A stretch of 64,000 nt of DNA from Stutzerimonas stutzeri (GCF_024451105.1 NZ_JANGEY010000001.1:496001-560000); one strand, 5' to 3'. Counted from the stretch's first letter, positions 16,423 to 25,540 are shown. The notes: a model not told the origin generated them from the sequence alone. Made by a program: numbers and translations.

Positions 16423-19359
16423 TCAGGCCAGCCCCAGTTCGCGCCAGATCCGCATCACGCCGCGGCGCTCCTCGTGGAAGTGGTCTCCGCTCACGCTGCC
16501 GGGCTGCTTTTGCAGGGCCAGGCGGTGGGCGGCTGCGCGATAGGCCTTGTAGGCCTCCTGCAGGAGTCGGACGTCGGAGCTCGCGATCAGGCCAGCCCGC
16601 TCCAGCCCTTCCAGAATGCGGATGTTGTCGGTGAAACGCAGCAGTTCAGGGTACTGCCGCGACCAGGCGAGAACGGCATATTGCACCATAAATTCGATAT
16701 CGACGATACCACCGGCGTCGTGCTTGAGATCGAAGGCGGCCGCGGCATCGAAGGCCTCCGCCGCGGTGCCGCCGGCGGTCGTCTTGCTGCCCAGGTTGTC
16801 GCGCATCTTGGCGCGCATCTCGCTCACCTCGGTGCGCAGCGCGGCCTGGTCGCGCTGGCGCCCGAGCACGGCGGCGCGGATCGCCTCGAAGCGCGCCGCG
16901 ACCTGCGCGGAGCCGGTCAGCACGCGGGCGCGCACCAGCGCCTGGTGCTCCCAGGTCCAGGCCTCGTTGTCCTGGTAGCGTTCGAAGGCCGTCAGCGAGC
17001 TGGCCAGCAGGCCCGCCGCGCCGGACGGGCGCAGGCGCATGTCGACCTCGTAGAGTTCGCCGGAGGCGGTCTGCGCGGTGAGCAGGTGGATGATCCGCTG
17101 GCCCAGCCGGGTGTACAACTGGGCGCTGTCGATCGGCTTGGCACCGTCGGTCTCGTGCTGCTGGTCGCCGTTGTGGACGAACACCAGGTCGAGATCGGAG
17201 CTGTGCCCCAGCTCGATGCCGCCGACCTTGCCGTAGCCGACGATGACGAACTCCGGCTCGCTGGCCAGACTGCCGTCCTCGCGCTGCGGCAAGCCGTGCT
17301 TCTGGGTGACCTGGCGCCAGGCCAGCTGCAGCACCTGCTCGAGGATCGCCTCGGCCAGCCAGGTCAGGTAGTCGGAGACCTTCATCAGCGGCAGCGTGCC
17401 GGCGATCTCCGAGGCAGCCACGCGCAGGCCGTGGGCCAGCTTGAAGTGGCGCAGCGCCTCCATCTGCTGCTCCAGATCGTCCTCGGGGATGCGGGTCAGG
17501 CGCTCGCGCAGCTCGGCGGCCAGCTCGTCCTTGCCCGGCGGGCTGTACAGCCGGCCCTCGTTGAGCAGCTCGTCGAGCAACAGCGGGAAACGGGCGATCT
17601 GCTCGGCCACCCAGGGGCTGGCCGCACAGAGGGTCAGCAAGCGCTCGAGGGCGCCGGGGTTCTCGGAGAGCAGCACCAGGTAGGCCGAACGCCGCGCCAC
17701 CGCCTCGACCAGCGGCAGCAGGCGCTCGAGCAGCAGGTCGGGCCGGCCGTGGGCGACCATCGCGGCGAGCAACCGCGGCATGAACGCGTCCAGCCGCTCG
17801 CGACCCAGGCGCTGCATGGCACGCACCTGCGAGCCGTGCTGCAGCCCCTCGAGGCGCTGCCAGGCGGTCGCGGCATCGACGAAGCCGGCCTCGGCCAGCT
17901 GATGGCGAGCCGCCTCCGGCTCCAGAGCGTTCTGCCACAGCGACAGCCACTCTTCGCCGCCGGCGGTCAGCCGCGCGCCGCCGTCCTCGTCGGGATCGGC
18001 GATCACCTGGCGGAAGTGCCAGTCGATGCGCGCGCGCCAGTGCGCCAGCCGGTCGAGCAGCGCGTTCCAGCCGGAGAAGCCCATGATGAAGGCGACCCGC
18101 GCGCGCTCCAGCTCGCCGTCGGGGAGCATCTGCGTCTGCCGGTCGGCGATCGCCTGCAGGGCGTGTTCCAGATAGCGCAGGAAGCAGTAGCCCTCCTTCA
18201 GCTCGTCGACCACCGCCGGCGGCAGGTAGCCCTGCCCGGCCAGGGTGTCGAGCACCCCGAGCAACGGCCGCTGCTGCAGGCTGAGGTCGCGGCCGCCGTG
18301 GATCAGCTGGAAGGCCTGGGCGATGAACTCCACCTCGCGGATGCCGCCGGCGCCGAGCTTGATGTTCTCGCTCATGCCCTTGCGACGGACCTCCTGCTGG
18401 ATCAGCTGCTTCATGGTGCGCAGCGCCTCGATGGCCGAGAAGTCCAGGTAGCGGCGGTAGACGAACGGCCGCAGCATCTGCTGCAACTGAGCGCCGGCGG
18501 CCTGGTCGCCGGCCACCACGCGCGCCTTGATCATCGCGTAGCGTTCCCAGTCGCGCCCCTGGTCCTGGTAGTACTGTTCCATGGCCGCGAAGCTGTAGAC
18601 CAGCGGGCCGCTGGAACCGTAGGGACGCAGGCGCATGTCGACGCGGAACACGAAACCGTCGACGGTGAGCGCATCCAGCGCCTTGATCAGCTTCTGCCCC
18701 AGGCGGGTGAAGAACTCCTGGTTGTCCAGCGGGCGACGCGCGCCCTCGGTCTCGCCGCCCTCGGGATAGGCGAAGATCAGGTCGATGTCCGAGGACAGGT
18801 TCAGCTCGAAGGCGCCGAGCTTGCCCATGCCGAGGATCACCAGATGTTGCGGCGCGCCGCTGCGCGCCCCGACCGGCGTGCCGGACTGCTCGCACTGGCG
18901 GGCGTACAGCCAGCGGTAGGCCAGGTCGATGCAGGCGTCGGCCAGCTCGGAAAGGTCGCGGCAGGTTTCCCGAAGGTCGGCCAGGCGGTTGACGTCGCGC
19001 CAGACGATCCGCGTCTGCTGGCGGTTGCGGTAGCGGCGCAGGCGCCGGGCCAGTTCGTCCTCGCTGGCGCAGCCCTGCAGCGCCGCGGCCAGCTGGTCGC
19101 GCAGCTCGCCCTCGCCCAGCGCACGCTCCAGCTCGCCGCTGTCGCCCAGTTCGAGCAGCATCGGCGCATCGCGCGCGGCCTGCTCGGCGACGAAGTCGCT
19201 GGCACCCAGCACCCGCGCCAGCGCCGCATGCCGCTGCGCCGGCCAGCGCGCCAGGCTGCGTTGACCTGCATCATCGAGCCGCGAGCGGAGCACCTGCAGG
19301 CTGTGCTCGACCAGGGCATGGAGTTCCGCGGGCAGGTCGGTCAGGGTGGGAAGGCTCAT
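16423..19359 (-). CDS. glnE: Bifunctional glutamine synthetase adenylyltransferase/deadenylase
   Basis: GlnE controls glutamine synthetase by adding AMP to it or removing it, in response to PII and glutamine. The 978-residue protein keeps both nucleotidyltransferase centres. The N-terminal deadenylase has GKLGAFELNLSSDIDL near residue 175. The C-terminal adenylylase has GYGKVGGIELGHSSDLDL near residue 710. The linker and C-terminal helical domain (GGIVDIEFMVQYAVL) are also present. The ATG at 19359 has a good AAGGAT ribosome-binding site. The gene diverges from aceE across a 251-base regulatory gap. Confidence 0.96.
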   Translation of the reverse strand: MSLPTLTDLPAELHALVEHSLQVLRSRLDDAGQRSLARWPAQRHAALARVLGASDFVAEQAARDAPMLLELGDSGELERALGEGELRDQLAAALQGCASEDELARRLRRYRNRQQTRIVWRDVNRLADLRETCRDLSELADACIDLAYRWLYARQCEQSGTPVGARSGAPQHLVILGMGKLGAFELNLSSDIDLIFAYPEGGETEGARRPLDNQEFFTRLGQKLIKALDALTVDGFVFRVDMRLRPYGSSGPLVYSFAAMEQYYQDQGRDWERYAMIKARVVAGDQAAGAQLQQMLRPFVYRRYLDFSAIEALRTMKQLIQQEVRRKGMSENIKLGAGGIREVEFIAQAFQLIHGGRDLSLQQRPLLGVLDTLAGQGYLPPAVVDELKEGYCFLRYLEHALQAIADRQTQMLPDGELERARVAFIMGFSGWNALLDRLAHWRARIDWHFRQVIADPDEDGGARLTAGGEEWLSLWQNALEPEAARHQLAEAGFVDAATAWQRLEGLQHGSQVRAMQRLGRERLDAFMPRLLAAMVAHGRPDLLLERLLPLVEAVARRSAYLVLLSENPGALERLLTLCAASPWVAEQIARFPLLLDELLNEGRLYSPPGKDELAAELRERLTRIPEDDLEQQMEALRHFKLAHGLRVAASEIAGTLPLMKVSDYLTWLAEAILEQVLQLAWRQVTQKHGLPQREDGSLASEPEFVIVGYGKVGGIELGHSSDLDLVFVHNGDQQHETDGAKPIDSAQLYTRLGQRIIHLLTAQTASGELYEVDMRLRPSGAAGLLASSLTAFERYQDNEAWTWEHQALVRARVLTGSAQVAARFEAIRAAVLGRQRDQAALRTEVSEMRAKMRDNLGSKTTAGGTAAEAFDAAAAFDLKHDAGGIVDIEFMVQYAVLAWSRQYPELLRFTDNIRILEGLERAGLIASSDVRLLQEAYKAYRAAAHRLALQKQPGSVSGDHFHEERRGVMRIWRELGLA

Positions 19360-19398
19360 GATCTATCCTTAAGGGCGCCTCGGCGTCATCGGCGGTGC

Positions 19399-19413
19399 TG
19401 TAGTTTTGCTACT
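19399..19413. promoter_or_regulatory. Degraded upstream copy of the aceE operator
   Basis: The sequence TGTAGTTTTGCTACT matches the left half of the perfect palindrome at 19451 and keeps four of six bases in the right half. The two sites are 52 bases apart centre to centre, about five helical turns. This spacing would put bound dimers on the same face of the DNA and suggests cooperative binding. Confidence 0.5.
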
Positions 19414-19438
19414 GGACGTTTGTCGCGGGGTGCTGCTT

Positions 19439-19467
19439 TTGCCACGAATATGTAGTAAAACTACAAA
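19439..19467 (+). promoter_or_regulatory. Candidate sigma70 promoter of aceEF
   Basis: A TTGCCA hexamer at 19439-19444 and a TACAAA hexamer at 19462-19467 are 17 bases apart, each matching four of six consensus bases. They lie 144 bases upstream of the aceE start. The spacer contains the perfect operator palindrome, whose end overlaps the -10 box. A protein bound there would block polymerase. The transcription start is not proven. Confidence 0.45.
19451..19465. promoter_or_regulatory. Perfect TGTAGT-N3-ACTACA operator in the aceE promoter
   Basis: The 15 bases TGTAGTAAAACTACA form a perfect inverted repeat of six-base arms around a three-base centre, sited between the candidate -35 and -10. 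The shape resembles HexR sites (TTGT-N7/8-ACAA class) that control central carbon genes in Pseudomonas. A GntR-family regulator is also possible. It is unlike the E. coli PdhR box. Assignment to a regulator is inference; the palindrome itself is certain. Confidence 0.65.
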
Positions 19468-19610
19468 CGCGACCGGGACACCCCCGGTACGGGCGGGACC
19501 GCAACAGCCCCGACCCGACAAACACAAAATTCGCTGCGGCCGCCCACAAGCCCGGCCGCGCTCTATATACGGCAACCGATTCTGGAAGCCTTTCCGCCCT
19601 GGAGCAAGCC

Positions 19611-22259
19611 ATGCAAGATCTCGATCCCGTCGAAACCCAGGAATGGCTGGACGCCCTGGAGTCCGTCCTCGATCGTGAAGGTGAAAACCGCGCCCACTAC
19701 CTGCTGACCCGCATGGGTGAGCTGGCCTCGCGCACCGGCACCCAGCTGCCCTACGCCATCACCACCCCGTACCGCAACACCATCCCGGTGACCCACGAGG
19801 CGCGCATGCCGGGCGACCTGTTCATGGAGCGGCGGATCCGCTCGCTGGTGCGCTGGAACGCACTGGCCATGGTCATGCGGGCGAACAAGAAGGACCCGGA
19901 CCTGGGCGGGCACATCTCCACCTTCGCCTCCAGCGCGACCCTCTACGACATCGGCTTCAACTACTTCTTCAAGGCGCCGACCGAGGAACACGGCGGCGAC
20001 CTGATCTACTTCCAGGGCCACGCCTCCCCCGGCGTCTACGCCCGCGCCTTCCTCGAGGGGCGGATCAGCGAAGACCAGCTGAACAACTTCCGCCAGGAGG
20101 TGGACGGCAACGGCCTGTCCTCCTACCCGCACCCTTGGCTGATGCCCGACTTCTGGCAGTTCCCCACCGTGTCGATGGGCCTCGGTCCGATCCAGGCGAT
20201 CTACCAGGCGCGCTTCATGAAGTACCTGGAGCACCGCGGCTTCATCCCCGCCGGCAAGCAGAAGGTCTGGTGCTTCCTCGGCGACGGCGAGACCGACGAG
20301 CCGGAGTCCCTCGGCGCCATCGCCCTGGCCGGCCGCGAGAAGCTCGACAACCTGATCTTCGTGATCAACTGCAACCTGCAGCGTCTCGACGGCCCGGTGC
20401 GCGGCAACGGCAAGATCATCCAGGAGCTGGAAGGCGTGTTCCGCGGCGCCGACTGGAACGTCATCAAGGTGATCTGGGGCCGCCTGTGGGATCCGCTGTT
20501 CGCCAAGGACACCAAGGGCCTGCTGCAGAAGCGCATGGACCAGGTGATCGACGGCGAGTACCAGAACTACAAGGCCAACGACGGCAAGTTCGTCCGCGAG
20601 CACTTCTTCGGCGCCCGTCCGGAGCTGCTGGAGATGGTCAAGGACCTCTCCGACGAGGAGATCTGGAAGCTCAACCGCGGCGGCCACGACCCGTTCAAGG
20701 TCTATGCGGCCTACCACAACGCGGTCAACCACCAGGGCCAACCGACGGTGATCCTCGCCAAGACCATCAAGGGCTACGGCACCGGCGCCGGTCAGGCGAA
20801 GAACATCACCCACAACGTCAAGAAGGTCGACCTGGACAGCCTCAAGGCGTTCCGCGACAGCTTCGGCATCCCGATTGCGGACGACAAGCTGGAAGAGCTG
20901 CCGTTCTACAAGCCGGAAGCCGACAGCCCGGAGATGAAGTACCTGCTGAAGAGCCGCGAGAAGCTCGGCGGCTTCGTGCCGCAGCGCCGCGCCAAGAGCT
21001 TCAGCATCCCGACCCCGCCGCTGGACACCCTCAAGGCGATCCTCGACGGCACCGGCGACCGCGAGATCTCCACCACCATGGCCTTCGTGCGGATCCTCTC
21101 GCAGCTGGTCAAGGACAAGGATCTCGGTAGCCGCATCGTGCCGATCATCCCCGACGAGGCACGCACCTTCGGCATGGAAGGCATGTTCCGCCAGCTCGGC
21201 ATCTACTCCTCGGTCGGCCAGCTGTACCAGCCGGTGGACAAGGACCAGGTGATGTTCTACCGCGAGGACAAGAAGGGCCAGATCCTCGAGGAAGGCATCA
21301 ACGAGGCCGGCGCCATGTCCAGCTGGATCGCCGCGGCGACCGCCTACAGCAACCACAACCAGCCGATGCTGCCGTTCTACGTGTTCTACTCGATGTTCGG
21401 CTTCCAGCGCATCGGCGACCTGGCCTGGGCGGCCGGCGACAGCCGCGCGCGCGGCTTCCTGATCGGTGGCACCGCCGGCCGGACCACGCTGAACGGCGAG
21501 GGCCTGCAGCACGAGGACGGCCACAGCCACATCCTCGCCTCGACCATCCCCAACTGCCGCACCTACGATCCGACCTACGCCTACGAGATGGCGGTGATCA
21601 TCCGCGAAGGCATCCGCCAGATGACCGAAGAGCAGCAGAACGTGTTCTTCTACATCACCGCGATGAACGAGGCCTACGCCCAGCCGGCGATGCCCGAAGG
21701 CGTCGAGGACGGCATCATCAAGGGCATGTACCTGCTGGAAGAGGACAAGCGCGACGCCGCCTGCCACGTCCAGCTGATGGGCTCGGGCACCATCCTGCGC
21801 GAGGTGCGCGAGGCGGCGAAGATCCTCCGCGAGGACTACAGCATCGGCGCCGACGTGTGGAGCGTGACCAGCTTCAACGAGCTGCGCCGCGACGGCCTGG
21901 CCGTCGAGCGCCGCAACCGTCTGCATCCGGAGCGCGAGCCGGAGCTCGCCTACGTCGAGCAGTGCCTGTCCGGGCGCCGCGGCCCGGTGGTCGCCTCCAC
22001 CGACTACATGAAGCTGTTCGCCGACCAGATCCGCCAGTGGGTGCCGGTCAAGGAGTACAAGGTGCTCGGCACCGACGGCTTCGGCCGCAGCGACAGCCGC
22101 AAGAAGCTGCGCCACTTCTTCGAGGTGGACCGCCAGTGGATCGTGCTGACCGCCCTGGAGGCGCTGGCCGACCGCGGCGAGATCGAGCGCACCGTGATCG
22201 CCGAGGCCATCGCCAGGTTCGGCATCGACACCAACAAGGCCAACCCGCTGGACTGCTGA
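19611..22259 (+). CDS. aceE: Pyruvate dehydrogenase E1 component (homodimeric)
   Basis: AceE is the thiamine-diphosphate E1 subunit that decarboxylates pyruvate and acetylates the lipoyl groups of AceF. The 882-residue length is standard for the homodimeric gammaproteobacterial type. The ThDP/Mg motif runs from GDGETDEPES near residue 223 to NCNLQRLDGPVRGN. The transketolase-like C-terminal half contains GRTTLNGEGLQHEDGHSH. The ATG at 19611 has a GGAG ribosome-binding site seven bases upstream. aceF follows after 10 bases, so the two are co-transcribed. Regulation is probably through the palindromes upstream. Confidence 0.97.
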   Translation: MQDLDPVETQEWLDALESVLDREGENRAHYLLTRMGELASRTGTQLPYAITTPYRNTIPVTHEARMPGDLFMERRIRSLVRWNALAMVMRANKKDPDLGGHISTFASSATLYDIGFNYFFKAPTEEHGGDLIYFQGHASPGVYARAFLEGRISEDQLNNFRQEVDGNGLSSYPHPWLMPDFWQFPTVSMGLGPIQAIYQARFMKYLEHRGFIPAGKQKVWCFLGDGETDEPESLGAIALAGREKLDNLIFVINCNLQRLDGPVRGNGKIIQELEGVFRGADWNVIKVIWGRLWDPLFAKDTKGLLQKRMDQVIDGEYQNYKANDGKFVREHFFGARPELLEMVKDLSDEEIWKLNRGGHDPFKVYAAYHNAVNHQGQPTVILAKTIKGYGTGAGQAKNITHNVKKVDLDSLKAFRDSFGIPIADDKLEELPFYKPEADSPEMKYLLKSREKLGGFVPQRRAKSFSIPTPPLDTLKAILDGTGDREISTTMAFVRILSQLVKDKDLGSRIVPIIPDEARTFGMEGMFRQLGIYSSVGQLYQPVDKDQVMFYREDKKGQILEEGINEAGAMSSWIAAATAYSNHNQPMLPFYVFYSMFGFQRIGDLAWAAGDSRARGFLIGGTAGRTTLNGEGLQHEDGHSHILASTIPNCRTYDPTYAYEMAVIIREGIRQMTEEQQNVFFYITAMNEAYAQPAMPEGVEDGIIKGMYLLEEDKRDAACHVQLMGSGTILREVREAAKILREDYSIGADVWSVTSFNELRRDGLAVERRNRLHPEREPELAYVEQCLSGRRGPVVASTDYMKLFADQIRQWVPVKEYKVLGTDGFGRSDSRKKLRHFFEVDRQWIVLTALEALADRGEIERTVIAEAIARFGIDTNKANPLDC

Positions 22260-22269
22260 GGAGCGAGCC

Positions 22270-23901
22270 ATGAGTGAACTGATTCGCGTACCCGACATCG
22301 GCAGCGGCGAAGGCACCGTCATCGAACTGTTCGTGCAGGTCGGCGACCGCATCGAGGCCGAGCAGAGCCTGCTGACCCTGGAGTCCGACAAGGCCAGCAT
22401 GGAAGTCCCGGCGCCGGCCGCCGGAGTGATCAAGAGCCTGAAGATCAAGCTCGGCGACCAGCTGAAGACCGGCGACGAGCTGCTCGAGCTGGAGGTCGAG
22501 GGTGCCAGCGCGGCCCCGGCGGCCGAGGCCCCCGCCGCTGCACCGGCTGCCGCTCCCGTGGCCGCCGAGCCCGCCCCTGCCGCCGCGGCTGCGGCCGCTG
22601 CGGCGGCGGAGAGCCTGCAGCCGGTGCACGTGCCGGACATCGGCGCGGGCGGCAAGGCCCGGGTCATCGAGGTGCTGGTCAAGGCCGGCGACACGGTCGC
22701 GGCCGACCAGTCGCTGATCGTGCTGGAGTCGGACAAGGCGAGCATGGAGATCCCCTGCCCGCTGACCGGCACCGTCGACAGCGTGGCAGTCAAGCTCAAC
22801 GACGAGGTCGGCACCGGCGAGCTGATCCTCACCCTGCGCGTGGCCGGCGCCGCGCCGGCTGCGGTCCCGCTGGCTGCGCCGGCACCTGCCGCGGCGGTGG
22901 CTGAGGCCCCGGCAGCGGTCCCGGCAGCCGCCGAACCGCCGCTGGCCGCCATCGCCCCGCTGGTCGAGGCGCCCAAGCGCCCGGCCGGCAAGGTGCACGC
23001 CGGCCCGGCGGTGCGCATGCTGGCCCGCGAGTTCGGTGTCGACCTGGCCGAGGTGCCGGCCACCGGCCCCAAGGGGCGGGTGCTCAAGGAGGACGTGCAG
23101 GCCTACGTCAAGGCCATGATGCACAAGGCCAAGGCCGCGCCGGAGGCTGCCGTCAGCGGCGGCGCCGGCATCCCGCCGATCCCGGCCGTCGACTTCGCCA
23201 GGTTCGGCGAGATCGAGGAAGTGGCGATGACCCGCCTGATGCAGGTCGGCGCCGCCAACCTGCACCGCAGCTGGCTCAACGTGCCGCACGTCACCCAGCA
23301 CGAATCGGCCGACATCAGCGAGCTGGAGGACTTCCGCAAGGCCCAGCAGAAGGCCGCCGAGAAGGCCGGCGTCAAGCTGACCGTGCTGCCGTTCCTGCTC
23401 AAGGCCTGCGCCCACGTGCTGCGCGAGATGCCGGACTTCAACAGCTCGCTGGCGCCCAGCGGCAAGGCGCTGATCCGCAAGAAGTACGTGCACATCGGCT
23501 TCGCCGTGGACACCCCGGAAGGCCTGCTGGTGCCGGTGATCCGCGACGTCGATCGCAAGAGCCTGCTGCAGCTGGCCGCCGAGGCCGCCGAACTGGCCGA
23601 GAAGGCGCGCACCAAGAAGCTCTCCGCCGACGAGATGCAGGGCGCCTGCTTCACCATCTCCAGCCTCGGCCACATCGGCGGCACCGGCTTCTCGCCGATC
23701 GTCAACGCGCCCGAGGTGGCGATCCTCGGCGTCTCCAAGGCGAGCATCCAGCCGGTGTGGGACGGCGCGGCCTTCCAGCCGCGGCTGATGCTGCCGCTGT
23801 CGCTGTCCTACGACCACCGGGTGATCAACGGTGCCGCGGCCTGCCGCTTCACCCGGCGCCTGGCCGACCTGCTGGCGGAGATCCGTTCGCTGCTGCTGTA
23901 A
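22270..23901 (+). CDS. aceF: Dihydrolipoyllysine acetyltransferase (E2 of pyruvate dehydrogenase)
   Basis: AceF is the core of the pyruvate dehydrogenase complex and moves the acetyl group to CoA. The 543-residue protein has two lipoyl domains, with target lysines in ESDKASME near residues 40 and 160. They are joined by Ala/Pro-rich linkers. An E3/E1-binding domain follows near 245-285 (VRMLAREFGVDLAEVPATG), then the catalytic domain. The active-site motif reads YDHRVINGAA, with Asn in place of the Asp in the common HxxxDG. This Asn is, from memory, usual in Pseudomonas and Azotobacter. GAGGAG precedes the ATG. A strong terminator follows the stop. Confidence 0.97.
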   Translation: MSELIRVPDIGSGEGTVIELFVQVGDRIEAEQSLLTLESDKASMEVPAPAAGVIKSLKIKLGDQLKTGDELLELEVEGASAAPAAEAPAAAPAAAPVAAEPAPAAAAAAAAAAESLQPVHVPDIGAGGKARVIEVLVKAGDTVAADQSLIVLESDKASMEIPCPLTGTVDSVAVKLNDEVGTGELILTLRVAGAAPAAVPLAAPAPAAAVAEAPAAVPAAAEPPLAAIAPLVEAPKRPAGKVHAGPAVRMLAREFGVDLAEVPATGPKGRVLKEDVQAYVKAMMHKAKAAPEAAVSGGAGIPPIPAVDFARFGEIEEVAMTRLMQVGAANLHRSWLNVPHVTQHESADISELEDFRKAQQKAAEKAGVKLTVLPFLLKACAHVLREMPDFNSSLAPSGKALIRKKYVHIGFAVDTPEGLLVPVIRDVDRKSLLQLAAEAAELAEKARTKKLSADEMQGACFTISSLGHIGGTGFSPIVNAPEVAILGVSKASIQPVWDGAAFQPRLMLPLSLSYDHRVINGAAACRFTRRLADLLAEIRSLLL

Positions 23902-23921
23902 ACCGCGAACGTCCGCCGAGA

Positions 23922-23957
23922 AAACGAAAACCCCGCCGACCGGCGGGGTTTTCGTTT
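23922..23957. terminator. Bidirectional rho-independent terminator after aceF
   Basis: Perfect 17-base arms (23922-23938 and 23941-23957) flank a two-base loop. The stem has a GC-rich centre with runs of A on one side and T on the other, so it can act in both directions. It separates aceF from the convergent gene that ends at 23973. Confidence 0.92.
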
Positions 23958-23972
23958 GCCGCAGGGAAAGAC

Positions 23973-24560
23973 TCAGCCCTTCTGCAGGTCGCGGATCAGG
24001 AAGCTCAGCGCCTTGGCCAGCTCGGCCACCCCGGCATGGTCGCGCACCACGGTCAGCAGCGGCGTGCCGTCCTGGGGATCGAGCACCTGGCAGGCCGGAC
24101 CGCGGTTCGGGCACTCGTAGCGCACGAAGGGGTCGACGCCGAACAGCTCCACCGTCCGGTTGCGCACTTCCAGGCGGCTGCCGTCGGCGCTGCGGATCTC
24201 CTCGCGCACGTTGAGGGTGCCGGCTCCGACGATGCTCAGCTGGTAGAGCAGATCGTCGCGCTGCGCCTCGCCGACCCGGTAGCCGCCACGCAGGGCATAG
24301 CTTTCCAGCAGGCGGTTGCAGTGTTCGAGCAGCGCCTTGCGCGGCGCCTGGCGCGGGTAGAGGTGCTTGAGTTCGGCCAGGTAACGGGCCTGGTCGGCAC
24401 CGTCCAGGCTGCTGACCTGATTGCTGGCGGCATCGCCGCCCTGTTCGCGCTGACTGTCCTCGGCGCCGGCATTCTCGGCGCCCGCGCCGGCCGGCAGCGC
24501 GGCGCCGAGCAGCGCCAGCAGCAGGCCGCGGCGCAGCCGCTGCATGAATCCTGTATGCAT
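23973..24560 (-). CDS. Exported protein of unknown function, 195 aa
   Basis: I do not recognise this gene. The ATG at 24560 gives MHTGFMQRLRRGLLLALLGAALPAGAGAEN, a typical Sec signal peptide cleaved near residue 28. An AAGGA ribosome-binding site lies about ten bases upstream. A second ATG at 24545 is possible. The mature part is about 165 residues, acidic near its start, with three cysteines (EHCNRL and YECPNRGPAC), two of which could form a disulfide. There are no membrane segments after the signal and no lipobox. It is a single-gene unit converging on aceF. In P. aeruginosa, as I remember it, dipA stands between aceF and msrA instead. Confidence 0.72.
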   Translation of the reverse strand: MHTGFMQRLRRGLLLALLGAALPAGAGAENAGAEDSQREQGGDAASNQVSSLDGADQARYLAELKHLYPRQAPRKALLEHCNRLLESYALRGGYRVGEAQRDDLLYQLSIVGAGTLNVREEIRSADGSRLEVRNRTVELFGVDPFVRYECPNRGPACQVLDPQDGTPLLTVVRDHAGVAELAKALSFLIRDLQKG

Positions 24561-24762
24561 ATCGTCGATATCCTTGGTTCGGGGGAAAGCTGCCGCCAGC
24601 ATAGTCTGCGCCTGGGGGCGACGCCCAGCCGGACGGCCCGCCAGTGTTAACAGGATGTGACCTGCCGGGCAAAGCCTGCCGACGGCCAGCCAAGGGTTGC
24701 AGCCGTCCGCCATGCCGGGCAAGTTAGACGAACGATTCGCCAGCCGCCCGAGGAAACCCGCC

Positions 24763-25410
24763 ATGGTCCTGCGTTCCCAGATTCTCGCCCACCGGCTCGA
24801 GCTGCCCGGCGCCGAACAGGCACTGCCCGGACGCGCCAGCGCCATGCCGGTGCCCGAGCGCCACCACGTCAACGGCAACCCGCTGCTGCCGCCGTTTCCC
24901 GACGGGCTGGCGGAGGTACAGTTCGGCCTCGGCTGCTTCTGGGGCGCCGAGCGGCGTCTGTGGCAGCAGCCGGGGGTGTGGGTGACGGCAGCGGGCTACG
25001 CCGGCGGCTTCACCCCCAATCCGACCTACGAGGAAGTCTGCTCCGGGCTGACCGGGCATACCGAGGTGGTGCGGGTGGTCTACGATCCGCGGCAGACCCG
25101 CTTCGAGGCACTGCTCAAGGTGTTCTGGGAGGCCCACGACCCGACCCAGGGCATGCGCCAGGGCAACGACGTCGGCACCCAGTACCGCTCGGCGATCTAC
25201 TGCAGCACGCCCGAGCAGCTGGCCGCGGCGCGCGCCAGCGCCGAGGCCTTCGCCACCGAGCTGGCCCGCGCCGGCTTCGGGCCGATCACCACCGAGATCC
25301 GCGCCGAGGTGCCGTTCTACTACGCCGAGGCCTACCACCAGCAGTACCTGGCGAAGAACCCCGGCGGCTACTGCGGCCTGCGCGGCACCGGGGTGTGCCT
25401 GCCTGAATAG
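24763..25410 (+). CDS. msrA: Peptide-methionine (S)-S-oxide reductase
   Basis: MsrA repairs the S-epimer of methionine sulfoxide in proteins, using thioredoxin. The 215-residue protein has the catalytic cysteine in [14 protein letters not shown] near residue 54. The family motifs [26 protein letters not shown] and [12 protein letters not shown] are also present. Resolving cysteines lie near the C terminus ([15 protein letters not shown]). I chose the ATG at 24763, with AGGAAA nine bases upstream, which gives the usual long N-terminal arm [19 protein letters not shown]. An upstream in-frame ATG would add 22 residues without support. Confidence 0.95.
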   Translation: MVLRSQILAHRLELPGAEQALPGRASAMPVPERHHVNGNPLLPPFPDGLAEVQFGLGCFWGAERRLWQQPGVWVTAAGYAGGFTPNPTYEEVCSGLTGHTEVVRVVYDPRQTRFEALLKVFWEAHDPTQGMRQGNDVGTQYRSAIYCSTPEQLAAARASAEAFATELARAGFGPITTEIRAEVPFYYAEAYHQQYLAKNPGGYCGLRGTGVCLPE

Positions 25411-25419
25411 GGAACGGCT

Positions 25420-25522
25420 GGTGGAAAATCGCTGCGCGAGTTGTCCACCCTACGCCTGACGGCAGCGGGTACGCCCGGGGTCGGGGGGGGGGGGGTAGAA
25501 AGCCCGCGCAGCGGTTTTCTAC
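25420..25522. repeat. Paired inverted REP-type element with a G13 tract between msrA and rlmJ
   Basis: Bases 25421-25438 and 25505-25522 are inverted repeats matching in 16 of 18 positions, with CGCTGCGCG/CGCGCAGCG at the inner ends. Each end also forms its own small hairpin: ggtgga/tccacc at 25420-25449 and gtagaaa/tttctac at 25495-25522. A GTAGGGTGGACAA-like core reads on the minus strand at the first unit. Between the units is a run of 13 G at 25483-25495. The element sits between the convergent stops of msrA and rlmJ. Confidence 0.75.
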
Positions 25523-25540
25523 CTCTGCCCCGCAGCGCAC

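Noticed and set aside
16474-19455. Plus-strand frame of about 993 codons opposite glnE
   Set aside because: It is an antisense shadow of glnE, with low-complexity composition and no recognisable domain. The glnE frame carries both catalytic motifs.
19563-23087. Minus-strand frame of about 1174 codons opposite aceE and aceF
   Set aside because: It crosses two well-supported genes and consists of Ala/Ser and Val/Leu/His-rich shadow sequence.
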